Shown: positions 26,192 to 33,645 of the stretch, piece after piece | How positions within the stretch are numbered: position 1 is the stretch's first letter | Layout of the letters: each line of letters starts with the position of its first letter | From: Prevotella sp. | GTDB taxonomy: Bacteria > Bacteroidota > Bacteroidia > Bacteroidales > Bacteroidaceae | DNA length: 64,000 bases | Assembly: GCA_017651265.1 (NCBI GenBank) | Contig: JAGCDO010000047.1 | Coordinates: 1 to 64,000 of the forward strand | Direction of reading: 5' to 3' | The notes under the pieces: generated by a model | What the model was told of the DNA's origin: nothing | Database searches by the model: none | The model's input: the letters and a program-made list of their open reading frames with translations, nothing else | Made by a program: the position numbers and the translations under genes

Positions 26192-26430
26192 CTATTCGAT
26201 GTTGATCCATACTCTTTCACCCCTAACCTTGGCGGCATCAATCAAATTCATCAGCTGTGCCACCCAGTAGCGGGATTTGAATACCATGCCTTTTGATTGG
26301 TTCTCCCCCAAAGAATACATCCCTCTGTGTCTTCGGCGGTGTTGCCTGAATGGATGCGGATGCCTTGGAACATCGGTACATTCAACAGGAGGGGTAAGAT
26401 TCTTTGTAAAAATTCTCTACGAATTAGACA
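26192..26430 (-). pseudogene. Truncated and frameshifted DUF5675 phage-type gene
   Basis: One frame reads [20 protein letters not shown] then GCIL. The family pattern (IHSGNTxxDTEGC followed by VGEN) then continues in another frame as [20 protein letters not shown] to a TAG at 26192-26194. One base appears to be missing after the GCIL codons. The 5' part of the gene is absent, replaced by the 22-base tandem repeat region. DUF5675 proteins are common in phages and integrated elements, so this is a relic. Confidence 0.65.
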
Positions 26431-26459
26431 AATTAGACGAATGTTTACTTTCAAATTGG

Positions 26460-26520
26460 GTATAGGCGCACGATCGTTTGCGTATAGCCGCACGATCGTT
26501 TGGGTATAGGCAAACGATGG
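26460..26520. repeat. Tandem 22-base repeat with central CGATCG
   Basis: Two nearly identical units, GTATAGGCGCACGATCGTTT (+GC) at 26460-26481 and GTATAGCCGCACGATCGTTT (+GG) at 26482-26503, followed by a shorter third unit, GTATAGGCAAACGATGG. 26521-26743 shows no gene. Confidence 0.85.
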
Positions 26521-26743
26521 AAAAGCGGTGGTTTGTTCCCTTATTCCTTATGGTTTTACCCCATTGTTATTATCATATCACCCTTTGAATTCATACAAAA
26601 GAGAGGGCACATCAGTCTGACTGACGTTTCCTGATTTAGGTTGACTCTCACCTTTTCCCGAAACATATCCCTCAAAGCCTTTGCACACGGGTGTTTCAAG
26701 AGGTTTACGGGATATGTTGGGAGGTTTCACGAATTAGACATAA

Positions 26744-26772
26744 GAACTTTTTAGACATAATAACATAAGAAC
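26744..26772. repeat. 29-base direct repeat, left of the RhuM gene
   Basis: GAACTTTTTAGACATAATAA followed by CATAAGAAC; identical to 27994-28022. A second shared block, TTTATTTAGACCAA.GAACAA, lies at about 26857 and 28034. Confidence 0.9.
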
Positions 26773-26909
26773 GTTTTCGTTAAGCCAGATGAGCAAAGTG
26801 AAGCTTGCTTCGACTTTGCCATGGCGAGAAAAGGTAGGATGAAATCCAACAAATTTTTATTTAGACCAAAGAACAAAAGGACAAAATTTAACGTTTAATG
26901 TATAAAGCA

Positions 26910-27929
26910 CTACTTTTCATCAATAAATGGCAGTTCGCCTAAGAATTTGTCAAAGTCGCTTTGGAATAAACGATCTTGGATAATGCGGTATTTCTCAAAT
27001 TCCGTCTCGGCATGTTCCTTGGCCTCTTCTGCAGTCACTTTACCTGTATTCTGCAGTACTTTATTACCACCAGCTGCCAAAATCGCATCTATCTGTTTGG
27101 CCCAGTCCTCCATTGTCATGGGGATATGACGTTTGGCCATGCGTTCTGCTAATTCGAGCACACCATTCACAAGTTGGCCCATGTCTGCCAGTTCCACTTG
27201 CTTCAGATAGTTCTTGGCTATCGACACATCCGTCTTCACAATCTTGCCGTCAGGCGCATTCTCCCATGAAGTCAACCCCATATGTTCCTGCTCCGCATCA
27301 GCACGCTCCACTATTAGTTCTGCAGCCGTACGTCCATGAACTGCATAGTGCATTTTATTCTGCATCATCTTAAAGAACATCTTAGTGGTAGGAGCATCAC
27401 GATTATAGTCTACGGCTGTAGCATATATATCTGTCAGTTTCTGATAGAAGCGGCGCTCGGACAGGCGTATTTCCCTGATCTCTGCTAACAGATGCTCGAA
27501 GTAGTCCTCATCCAGGAATGTACCATTCTCCATGCGCTTTCTGTCAAGCACATAACCACGAATAGCATAATCACGTAATACACTCGTAGCCCATTGGCGG
27601 AACTGCGTAGCACGGATAGAATTCACGCGATAGCCTACGCTGATAACAGCATCGAGGTTGTAGAACTTCGTGTTATAGATTTTACCATCAGATGCAGTAT
27701 GTGCAATTTTTGCACATACTTGCGATTCTTCCAGTTCTGCTGACTCAAACACATTTCCAAGATGCTTGGTAATGACACTTCTGTCACAATTAAACAGCAT
27801 GGCCATAGCTTTCTGCGTACACCATACAGTTTTATCCTTGTAATAAACTTCTACTCCTTGTTCCTTCCCTTCTATCTGAAAGATCAGGAACTCAGCTGTA
27901 CTATTTCTTATTTCTCTTCTTTTTGACAT
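26910..27929 (-). CDS. rhuM: RhuM-family protein
   Basis: 339 residues from the ATG at 27929. It matches the RhuM 'virulence protein' family, found on genomic islands and near restriction and toxin-antitoxin genes: 'TVWCTQKAMAMLFNCDRSVI' (about 30-49) is the N-terminal KilA/Bro-like part, 'GYRVNSIRATQFRQWATSVL' (about 101-120) is the family core, and a Fic/DOC-like helical half follows. Function is unproven. The gene sits alone between two 29-base direct repeats, with TATCTTTG about 20 bases upstream. Its stop is followed by TTTAATG-type units. Confidence 0.85.
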   Translation of the reverse strand: MSKRREIRNSTAEFLIFQIEGKEQGVEVYYKDKTVWCTQKAMAMLFNCDRSVITKHLGNVFESAELEESQVCAKIAHTASDGKIYNTKFYNLDAVISVGYRVNSIRATQFRQWATSVLRDYAIRGYVLDRKRMENGTFLDEDYFEHLLAEIREIRLSERRFYQKLTDIYATAVDYNRDAPTTKMFFKMMQNKMHYAVHGRTAAELIVERADAEQEHMGLTSWENAPDGKIVKTDVSIAKNYLKQVELADMGQLVNGVLELAERMAKRHIPMTMEDWAKQIDAILAAGGNKVLQNTGKVTAEEAKEHAETEFEKYRIIQDRLFQSDFDKFLGELPFIDEK

Positions 27930-27993
27930 ACTTATTTTCTTTCGACTACAAAGATAATGCTTTTTTTTCATTCCACCCATATTTTTGACAGAA

Positions 27994-28022
27994 GAACTTT
28001 TTAGACATAATAACATAAGAAC
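27994..28022. repeat. 29-base direct repeat, right of the RhuM gene
   Basis: Identical to 26744-26772. The distance between copies is 1250 bases, framing one gene. Confidence 0.9.
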
Positions 28023-28059
28023 AAAAGGACCAATGTTTATTTAGACCAAGGAACAAAGG

Positions 28060-28120
28060 GACCAAATTTAATGCTTAATGTTTAATCTTTAATGTACAAT
28101 GTTTAATCTTTAGTGTAAAA
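28060..28120. repeat. AATGTTT/AATCTTT heptad array
   Basis: Units AATGCTT, AATGTTT, AATCTTT, AATGTAC, AATGTTT, AATCTTT. This is the inverted counterpart of the array at 20701-20775 and adjoins the right inverted repeat. Confidence 0.8.
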
Positions 28121-28130
28121 CGGGAAAGAA

Positions 28131-28190
28131 TGGTATTTCTGGGATAATTATTCTAATTATTCTAATTTCTTTCAGGACTAAAGCGAACAC
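28131..28190. repeat. Right copy of the 60-base inverted repeat
   Basis: Reverse complement of 20586-20645 with two mismatches; ends CTAAAGCGAACAC. Immediately outside it is AAGTGAC/AAGTGAT/AAGTCAC, another heptad array. Confidence 0.9.
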
Positions 28191-28229
28191 GGATAAGTGA
28201 CAAGTGATAAGTCACAGGTTCAAAGTAAT

Positions 28230-28322
28230 GAGTGGTACACGATTGATGGACAGAAGCTCAATGGAATGCCGGCGAAGAAGGGAGTGTATATTCAAAACGG
28301 GAAAAAGAGAAGCCACCCCTAG
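28230..28322 (+). pseudogene. Orphan C-terminal sorting-type domain fragment
   Basis: Open frame EWYTIDGQKLNGMPAKKGVY (+IQNGKK), the same module that ends the surface proteins at 3966 and 5011. Upstream it runs into the AAGTGAC repeat and a stop codon, and no body of a protein precedes it. It is the tail of a lost surface gene cut off next to the inverted repeat. Confidence 0.7.
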
Positions 28323-28396
28323 CCCCTCCATAAGGGAGGGGGACTAAGAAAGAAAGGGAAGCCTACCCCTAGCCCCTCCCAAGAGGAGGGGGACAG
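28318..28396. repeat. Two CCCCTAGCCCCTCC/GGAGGGGGAC elements
   Basis: Two copies of a G/C-rich imperfect palindrome (ACCCCTAGCCCCTCC, short loop, GGGAGGGGGAC), about 50 bases apart. A related sequence is read in frame inside mfd at about 17570-17600. Confidence 0.75.
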
Positions 28397-28398
28397 AG

Positions 28399-28429
28399 AA
28401 ATAGCCGGAGAATTTACTTCCGGCTATTT
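28399..28429. terminator. Strong hairpin, possibly bidirectional terminator
   Basis: AAATAGCCGGA (28399-28409) and TCCGGCTATTT (28419-28429) pair perfectly over 11 bases around a nine-base loop and are followed by CTTTGG. Confidence 0.6.
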
Positions 28430-28491
28430 CTTTGGTTACAAGAGGCTTTTAAGCTTCAATTCAGAAAGTCCCAAGTGCATAACTGTTAGTC

Positions 28492-28611
28492 CTAAATATC
28501 TTCAGGGATTAAAGGGTCAGCAGTCCCTGAATCAGTCAACAACTGGAACTGCATGTCAAACTCAAGTACCTTTATCATAGGTCTTGAGTAATCCTTTTTG
28601 TTTTCTTTCAT
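28492..28611 (-). CDS. 39-residue peptide of the Bacteroidetes 'P.I.V.E...Q.LL' type
   Basis: A small gene read as MKENKKDYSRPMIKVLEFDM QFQLLTDSGTADPLIPEDI. The pattern (basic N-terminus, 'P.IKVLE', 'Q.LLT.SGT', acidic tail) recalls short peptides of about 40-60 residues that are frequent beside surface-protein genes in Prevotella and Bacteroides and have no known function. An excellent promoter (28659-28690) reads into it. It is divergent from the surface-protein gene at 28831 and has no signal peptide. Confidence 0.72.
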   Translation of the reverse strand: MKENKKDYSRPMIKVLEFDMQFQLLTDSGTADPLIPEDI

Positions 28612-28658
28612 TTTGTCATTTATAAATTTGTTAGTAACTAGAAGTATTAAAACCGATG

Positions 28659-28690
28659 CAAAAATATGCTTTTATTTTGAAACTTCCAAA
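28659..28690 (-). promoter_or_regulatory. Promoter of the 39-residue peptide gene
   Basis: TTTG (28687-28690 on the minus strand), 20 bases, TATTTTTG (28659-28666), with a leader of about 45 bases. Confidence 0.8.
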
Positions 28691-28830
28691 TCACTTTTGC
28701 ATTTCTCCACTTAATGACGTCCTTCCAACACTCCGCCCCTTAGATAGATTTGTTGCTGTTCTCTTGGTCGTTTCACGTATATTTATTATATTTGCAGCGA
28801 AAACAATAAACAACTAATAACATAAAGACT

Positions 28831-31002
28831 ATGAAGAAAGTATTATTCATTCTGATGCTGATGACTATCGGTTTGTCGGCGCAGGCAGCAGAACTGATGG
28901 TCGGGGGCGTGAGTGTCAACCTAAATCAACAAGTGAGTGATTGTACAGACGGCTTGACTGGAGGAACTTACAGTTACTTTCCCTCACAAAGTAAACTGGT
29001 GCTTAATAGTGCGAAGATCAAGACCACAGGTTCTTATGGAATCTATAGTACTGTAGATGGTCTGACCATTCTTATCAACGGTGAGAATAGCATCGAGGCT
29101 ACAATCGGATTTTTTTTAACAGGCGAAACGCGCATGGCTATCAATAGTGGTGGAAAGATGACAGTATCAAGTACCTCCTATTCCCTGTATTCAAATAATC
29201 CAACGAAACAACCGAAGATCGAAATAGACCGTGGTACGTGGATATTCAATTATACTATGGTATTTGGCGGTAACCTGATCATAGAAGGAGGTGCTAACGT
29301 GACCGTTAATAATACGTCTCAAGAGAAAACCCTTTATGGTGATTTAAATAATGGTTCGTCTCTATTAACCATAGATAACTCCACACTGAATGTAAATGGC
29401 AAAAGTAGTAGTACAGCTGTCTACGCGCCTGTAGTATTAAAAGACTGCGTCATTGCCAGTCCGTTGAGGGCAGTTCGTGCTACATACTCAGAATCAAGTA
29501 ATATTTTTGATCCATCGTATTCATCCACTGAACCCGCATGTATACTCAACACGTCTGGTAATCTTCTCAAGGGGAACCTGACCATTAAGCCAGGCACTGC
29601 CTACGGTTTGTGGATTTGTGGCGTACAAGTGAACAGTTTGAACTACGGTAACATCTGGCAGCTGGAAACGACGGGGAGCAGTACGAACGTAGCGAATCTT
29701 TCTTACAAACCCTCGGCAAAAACGTTAACGCTGCAAGCTGGCTCCCAATTAACTTCTCAGTATTTGATGTTTCCCCCGATTCATAACGAGATTAGCGGTT
29801 TGAAGATCAATGCCTATGGAAATGTTTCCATCGGGTTCAAAGATAATAATGGTTTATGGGGAATTGATTCGCATGCCAACTGTACCATCAACGGTGATGG
29901 TGGTTCTTTGAATGTCTCTGTCGGAGAAGGCGTTACTGCCATCAATGCTTCTAATTCCAATATGACCTTTAACAATATCTCACTGACTGCTATTGGTCAA
30001 TATGGATTGTATGGCACGGGCAACAGCAAGATTTATGCGAACAACAGTACACTGTCCATTACGGGAAGTGTGCAGGCTATCAAAGTCGAAAACATGGGTT
30101 TCGATCCTGACGACAACTGTATCATTACCTATCCTACCGATGCAGTCAAGATGATTGACGGTGTTTATACGTTGGATGTTTCTATGGGCCAACTTACTCC
30201 TATTCCCGCCACTATAGTACATGCCAGACAATTGATAAAATATCCCCTGTGGATAAATGGAGAACAGATTACAGAAACGAACTGTGATCGTATCAAATCG
30301 CTATTGGATATGAGACATGTTTATGGCAGTATCACGTTCTCTCCGCCTAACAAGTTGCAGTTAAACAGTTTTGAGATACACCCCGATGAAACACTCAAAG
30401 ATTACTTCATTTCCACTACACTAGACGAGTTGATCCTGAACTTGACAGGCACCAGCTTTGTACGGGCATCTGGTAATAGCCTAATCGCAACAGGGAATGT
30501 GACTGTGAACGGAACGGGAGCGATCAATATTGATACTGGTGATTATGGCATGCGGATAGGAGGAACACTCAAGATTACCGGAAGTGCCTATCTCATGGGA
30601 TCAGGAGAGACATGTGGCATCGCTGCACATAAACTTGTCATGACCTCGGGAACAAAGCTGGAAGTTGGAGCATACAGTGAAAACGGGCGATCGTTGTATT
30701 GCGACTTACCACCAGAACTGGATGGTGTCGCACTACCCGCCGACATGTATTACAACGAGAGTAAGCAATGCGTCTGCTACAAGGCTACTGGGTTGCCGGT
30801 GACACAAAAAGATGTCAAGATCTGTGCCGATAACGTCGTCAGTATAGCTACCGGCATACAAGATACCAATGTTGTAGAGACAGACATACCGACGCGCGTC
30901 TACACCACTACCGGTCAGCTGATATGGAATGGCACTGGGCAACCGCAGCTGCCCAGCGGCATCTACATCGTCAATGGTAAAAAGGCTGTGATTAATAGAT
31001 GA
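28831..31002 (+). CDS. Large secreted beta-rich surface protein, unknown
   Basis: 723 residues with a signal peptide (1-19, ends AQAAE). The body is made of many short strands rich in N, S, T and G, such as 'LTIDNSTLNVNGKS' and 'GALNIDTGDYGMRIGG'-like segments, typical of a parallel beta-helix. The module 'ELMVGGVSVN' near the N-terminus recurs as 'LWICGVQVNSLN' (about 256) and 'LWINGEQITETN' (about 471), suggesting three repeats. The C-terminus (VYTTTGQLIW..LPSGIYIV) is a type IX-like sorting module. TATATTTG lies about 37 bases upstream. It overlaps the following transporter gene by ATGA. Confidence 0.82.
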   Translation: MKKVLFILMLMTIGLSAQAAELMVGGVSVNLNQQVSDCTDGLTGGTYSYFPSQSKLVLNSAKIKTTGSYGIYSTVDGLTILINGENSIEATIGFFLTGETRMAINSGGKMTVSSTSYSLYSNNPTKQPKIEIDRGTWIFNYTMVFGGNLIIEGGANVTVNNTSQEKTLYGDLNNGSSLLTIDNSTLNVNGKSSSTAVYAPVVLKDCVIASPLRAVRATYSESSNIFDPSYSSTEPACILNTSGNLLKGNLTIKPGTAYGLWICGVQVNSLNYGNIWQLETTGSSTNVANLSYKPSAKTLTLQAGSQLTSQYLMFPPIHNEISGLKINAYGNVSIGFKDNNGLWGIDSHANCTINGDGGSLNVSVGEGVTAINASNSNMTFNNISLTAIGQYGLYGTGNSKIYANNSTLSITGSVQAIKVENMGFDPDDNCIITYPTDAVKMIDGVYTLDVSMGQLTPIPATIVHARQLIKYPLWINGEQITETNCDRIKSLLDMRHVYGSITFSPPNKLQLNSFEIHPDETLKDYFISTTLDELILNLTGTSFVRASGNSLIATGNVTVNGTGAINIDTGDYGMRIGGTLKITGSAYLMGSGETCGIAAHKLVMTSGTKLEVGAYSENGRSLYCDLPPELDGVALPADMYYNESKQCVCYKATGLPVTQKDVKICADNVVSIATGIQDTNVVETDIPTRVYTTTGQLIWNGTGQPQLPSGIYIVNGKKAVINR

Positions 31003-31928
31003 AAGCGATATGTGATTTTATTTCCCGTTGGATGGGCGTGCTGGTACTGCTGATGGCGGTATTTTCGTTCCTGGTGCCTGCCCCGATAGGGGCCATTCCT
31101 ACGTGGGTGATCAATCCACTCCTCGGACTGATTATGTTTGGTATGGGACTTACGCTGTCGGCCAAGGATTTCCGCATCGTGTTCAGTCGCCCGAAGGACG
31201 TGTTGATTGGCTGTCTGGCCCAGTTCACGGTGATGCCCCTTATGGCCTGGCTACTGGCATGGGCGTTTGATCTGCCCAAGGAGTTGGCATTAGGTGTGAT
31301 TCTCGTGGGATGCTGCCCTGGCGGTACGGCCTCGAACGTGATTACCTTCCTGGCCCGCGGCGACCTTGCCCTGAGCGTGGGTATGACTGCCACCAGTACG
31401 ATTCTCGCGCCGCTGCTGACACCCCTGTTGGTATGGCTGCTGGCAGGAACGATGGTGGAGGTGGATACCGTGGGGATGCTGCTGAGCATTCTCTATGTGG
31501 TGATTGCACCGATTATCGGCGGACTGCTTTGTCAGCGCTACCTTCCGCAGACAACCCGCAAGGTGGTGCCTTATCTGCCTGCCTTCTCCACGCTGATGAT
31601 TACCATGGTGGTGGGCATCGTTGTTTCGCACACGGCCGACAAGCTCATGGCGGGCGGGATGATCGTGATTCTGGTGGTGATGCTCCATAACCTGAGCGGA
31701 TTGGCCATTGGCTACAGCATCGGCAAGCTACTCAGTTTGAAGCGCGAGAAACGCATCGCCCTGAGCATCGAGGTAGGCATGCAGAACTCAGGTCTGGCCT
31801 CCAGTCTGGCGGTGCTCCACTTCGCCGCATACCCCCTTGCCACCATTCCCGGTGCCATCTTCAGCGTGTGGCATAACATCAGCGGGGCCCTTGCTGCACG
31901 ACTGTATAGCGCGGGGTGCAAAGCATGA
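30999..31928 (+). CDS. BASS-family (bile acid:sodium symporter-like) transporter, copy 1
   Basis: 309 residues with about nine to ten membrane segments. 'GMGLTLSAKDFRIVF' (about 48-62) and 'GCCPGGTASNVITFLARGD' (about 103-121) are the two signatures of the SBF/YocS-PanS family, the second forming the sodium/substrate site. Substrates in this family range from bile acids to pantoate and other organic acids; none can be assigned. The start overlaps the surface-protein stop by four bases (ATGA at 30999-31002). A paralogue lies at 48676. Confidence 0.9.
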   Translation: MKAICDFISRWMGVLVLLMAVFSFLVPAPIGAIPTWVINPLLGLIMFGMGLTLSAKDFRIVFSRPKDVLIGCLAQFTVMPLMAWLLAWAFDLPKELALGVILVGCCPGGTASNVITFLARGDLALSVGMTATSTILAPLLTPLLVWLLAGTMVEVDTVGMLLSILYVVIAPIIGGLLCQRYLPQTTRKVVPYLPAFSTLMITMVVGIVVSHTADKLMAGGMIVILVVMLHNLSGLAIGYSIGKLLSLKREKRIALSIEVGMQNSGLASSLAVLHFAAYPLATIPGAIFSVWHNISGALAARLYSAGCKA

Positions 31929-31970
31929 TGAACAGGGAGTTCATTATGTGTAAACAAAACTGCCGAAACA

Positions 31971-32002
31971 TTTGGTGACTTCAAAAGAAACCATTATCTT
32001 TG
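31971..32002 (+). promoter_or_regulatory. Promoter of the polyprenol-phosphate mannosyltransferase-like gene
   Basis: TTTG (31971-31974), 20 bases, TATCTTTG (31995-32002), 24 bases before the ATG at 32027. Confidence 0.8.
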
Positions 32003-32026
32003 CACTATCATTCATCAGAGATAGTC

Positions 32027-32779
32027 ATGAACGTTAGCGACAGTATTGTAATCATACCAACGTACAACGAGAAGGAGAACATCGAGAAAATTATCCGGGC
32101 CGTGTTCGGACTGGAAAAGTGTTTCCATATTCTGGTTATTGACGATGGTTCGCCCGACGGTACGGCAGCTATCGTGAAACGACTGATGGCGGAGGAGTTT
32201 GCCGACCGTTTGTTCCTCTTGGAACGCAGCGGGAAACAAGGTCTGGGTACTGCGTATATCACAGGCTTCAAATGGGCGCTGGAGCATACCTACGACTATA
32301 TCTTCGAGATGGATGCCGACTTCAGTCATGACCCGAACGACCTGCCCCGATTGTATGCTGCCTGCAAAGACGAAGGGTACGACTTGGCCATCGGCTCACG
32401 CTATATCAGTGGCGTGAATGTGGTGAACTGGCCCATCGGCAGAGTACTGATGAGCTACTTCGCCTCGAAGTATGTCAGGTTCGTGACCGGATTCAAGGTT
32501 CATGATACCACTGCGGGATTCAAATGTTACAAACGGCACGTACTGGAGACCATCGAGCTCGACAAGATACGCTTCAAGGGCTACGGCTTCCAGATCGAGA
32601 TGAAGTACACGGCTTACAAGATCGGCTTCAAGATCAAGGAGGTGCCGGTAATCTTCGTGAACCGTCGCGAAGGGGTGTCCAAGATGTCGGGCGGCATCTT
32701 CGGCGAGGCCTTCTTCGGAGTGATGCGACTAAGGTGGGACGGATGGACGAGGAAGTATCCGGCCCTGCCGGAACTTTGA
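32027..32779 (+). CDS. Dolichol/polyprenol-phosphate mannosyltransferase-like GT2 glycosyltransferase
   Basis: 250 residues of a GT-A fold transferring a sugar from a nucleotide donor to a polyprenyl phosphate. IIPTYNEKENI (about 8-18) binds the nucleotide, IDDGSPDGT (about 40-48) and MDADFSHDP (about 97-105) carry the metal-binding acids, and a C-terminal 'SKMSGGIFGEA' follows. It lacks the C-terminal membrane helices of Dpm3-fused forms. The stop codon TGA is itself part of a GAACTTTGAACTTTGA array. It is followed by an acyltransferase in the same direction. Confidence 0.9.
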   Translation: MNVSDSIVIIPTYNEKENIEKIIRAVFGLEKCFHILVIDDGSPDGTAAIVKRLMAEEFADRLFLLERSGKQGLGTAYITGFKWALEHTYDYIFEMDADFSHDPNDLPRLYAACKDEGYDLAIGSRYISGVNVVNWPIGRVLMSYFASKYVRFVTGFKVHDTTAGFKCYKRHVLETIELDKIRFKGYGFQIEMKYTAYKIGFKIKEVPVIFVNRREGVSKMSGGIFGEAFFGVMRLRWDGWTRKYPALPEL

Positions 32780-32880
32780 ACTTTGAGCTTTGAACATTGA
32801 ACTTTATGATTACCTTTGACCGAATCCCTTTGACTTTTGACGTAACTATGAATTATGAACTTTGAACTATGAACTCTATC
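32776..32880. repeat. Heptad array between glycosyltransferase and acyltransferase genes
   Basis: GAACTTTGA, CTTTGAG and ATTGAAC units, then CTTTGACCGAATCCCTTTGA at 32814 (nearly the array read in the surface proteins), then CTATGAA/TTATGAA/CTTTGAA units running up to the ATG at 32881. Confidence 0.85.
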
Positions 32881-33639
32881 ATGAGAATACTATATTGCTT
32901 CTACCAGTTGTTTATTGCCGTTCCACTGTTTATCGTGTGGACCATTATCATATCGCTCACAGTGGTGGTGGGCTGCACCTTGGGAGGCGGTCATTGGTTT
33001 GGCTACTACCCCGGTAAGGCATGGGGATGGCTATCGCTGAAGCTGTTCCTGCTGCCAGTGAAGGTGGAAGGTAGGGAGAACCTGAAAGAGGGGGAATCGT
33101 ATGTCTTTGTGAGTAACCACCAAAGTATGTTCGACATCTTCCTGATATTCGGTCATCTGGGCCGACAGTTCAAGTGGATGATGAAGCACCAGCTGCGGAA
33201 GATGCCGTTTATCGGCTTTGCATGCGCCCGCTCGCACCAGATATTCGTGGATAAGCGCGGACCGAGTAAGATCAAGAAGACCTACGATGAAGCACGGAAG
33301 ATATTACAAGGGGGAATGTCGCTTTCGGTATTCCCCGAAGGAGCCCGCACGTTTACCGGTCATATGGGTGTGTTCCGCCGTGGCGCCTTTATGCTGGCTG
33401 ATGACCTGCAGCTGCCGGTGGTTCCCATGACCATCAACGGCTGCTTTGATGTGATGCCGAGGATGCGCGACTACCGTTTCATCTCCTGGCACCCGCTCAC
33501 GCTGACCATTCATGCACCTATCTATCCTGAGAGTAAAGGACCGGAGAACATCAAGCGCATGATGGACGAGAGCTACGAGAAGGTGATGTCGGGACTGGTT
33601 CCTGAGTATCAAGGATACGTGGAGAACCCTGATCAATAA
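32881..33639 (+). CDS. plsC: PlsC-type 1-acyl-glycerol-3-phosphate acyltransferase
   Basis: 252 residues from the ATG at 32881; the four codons before it belong to a repeat. Makes phosphatidic acid from lysophosphatidate and an acyl donor at the inner membrane, or a related lipid acylation. It has an N-terminal membrane helix pair (about 8-35), block I NHQSMFD (about 80-86, HX4D), block III FPEGART (about 156-162) and block IV 'VVPMTINGC'. All catalytic motifs are intact. It is convergent with the phosphoesterase gene. Confidence 0.9.
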   Translation: MRILYCFYQLFIAVPLFIVWTIIISLTVVVGCTLGGGHWFGYYPGKAWGWLSLKLFLLPVKVEGRENLKEGESYVFVSNHQSMFDIFLIFGHLGRQFKWMMKHQLRKMPFIGFACARSHQIFVDKRGPSKIKKTYDEARKILQGGMSLSVFPEGARTFTGHMGVFRRGAFMLADDLQLPVVPMTINGCFDVMPRMRDYRFISWHPLTLTIHAPIYPESKGPENIKRMMDESYEKVMSGLVPEYQGYVENPDQ

Positions 33640-33645
33640 GATCGT

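Noticed and set aside
26251-26493. 80-codon frame as an intact gene
   Set aside because: Its N-terminal half comes from the 22-base repeats and its end is out of frame with the DUF5675 family; annotated as a pseudogene instead.
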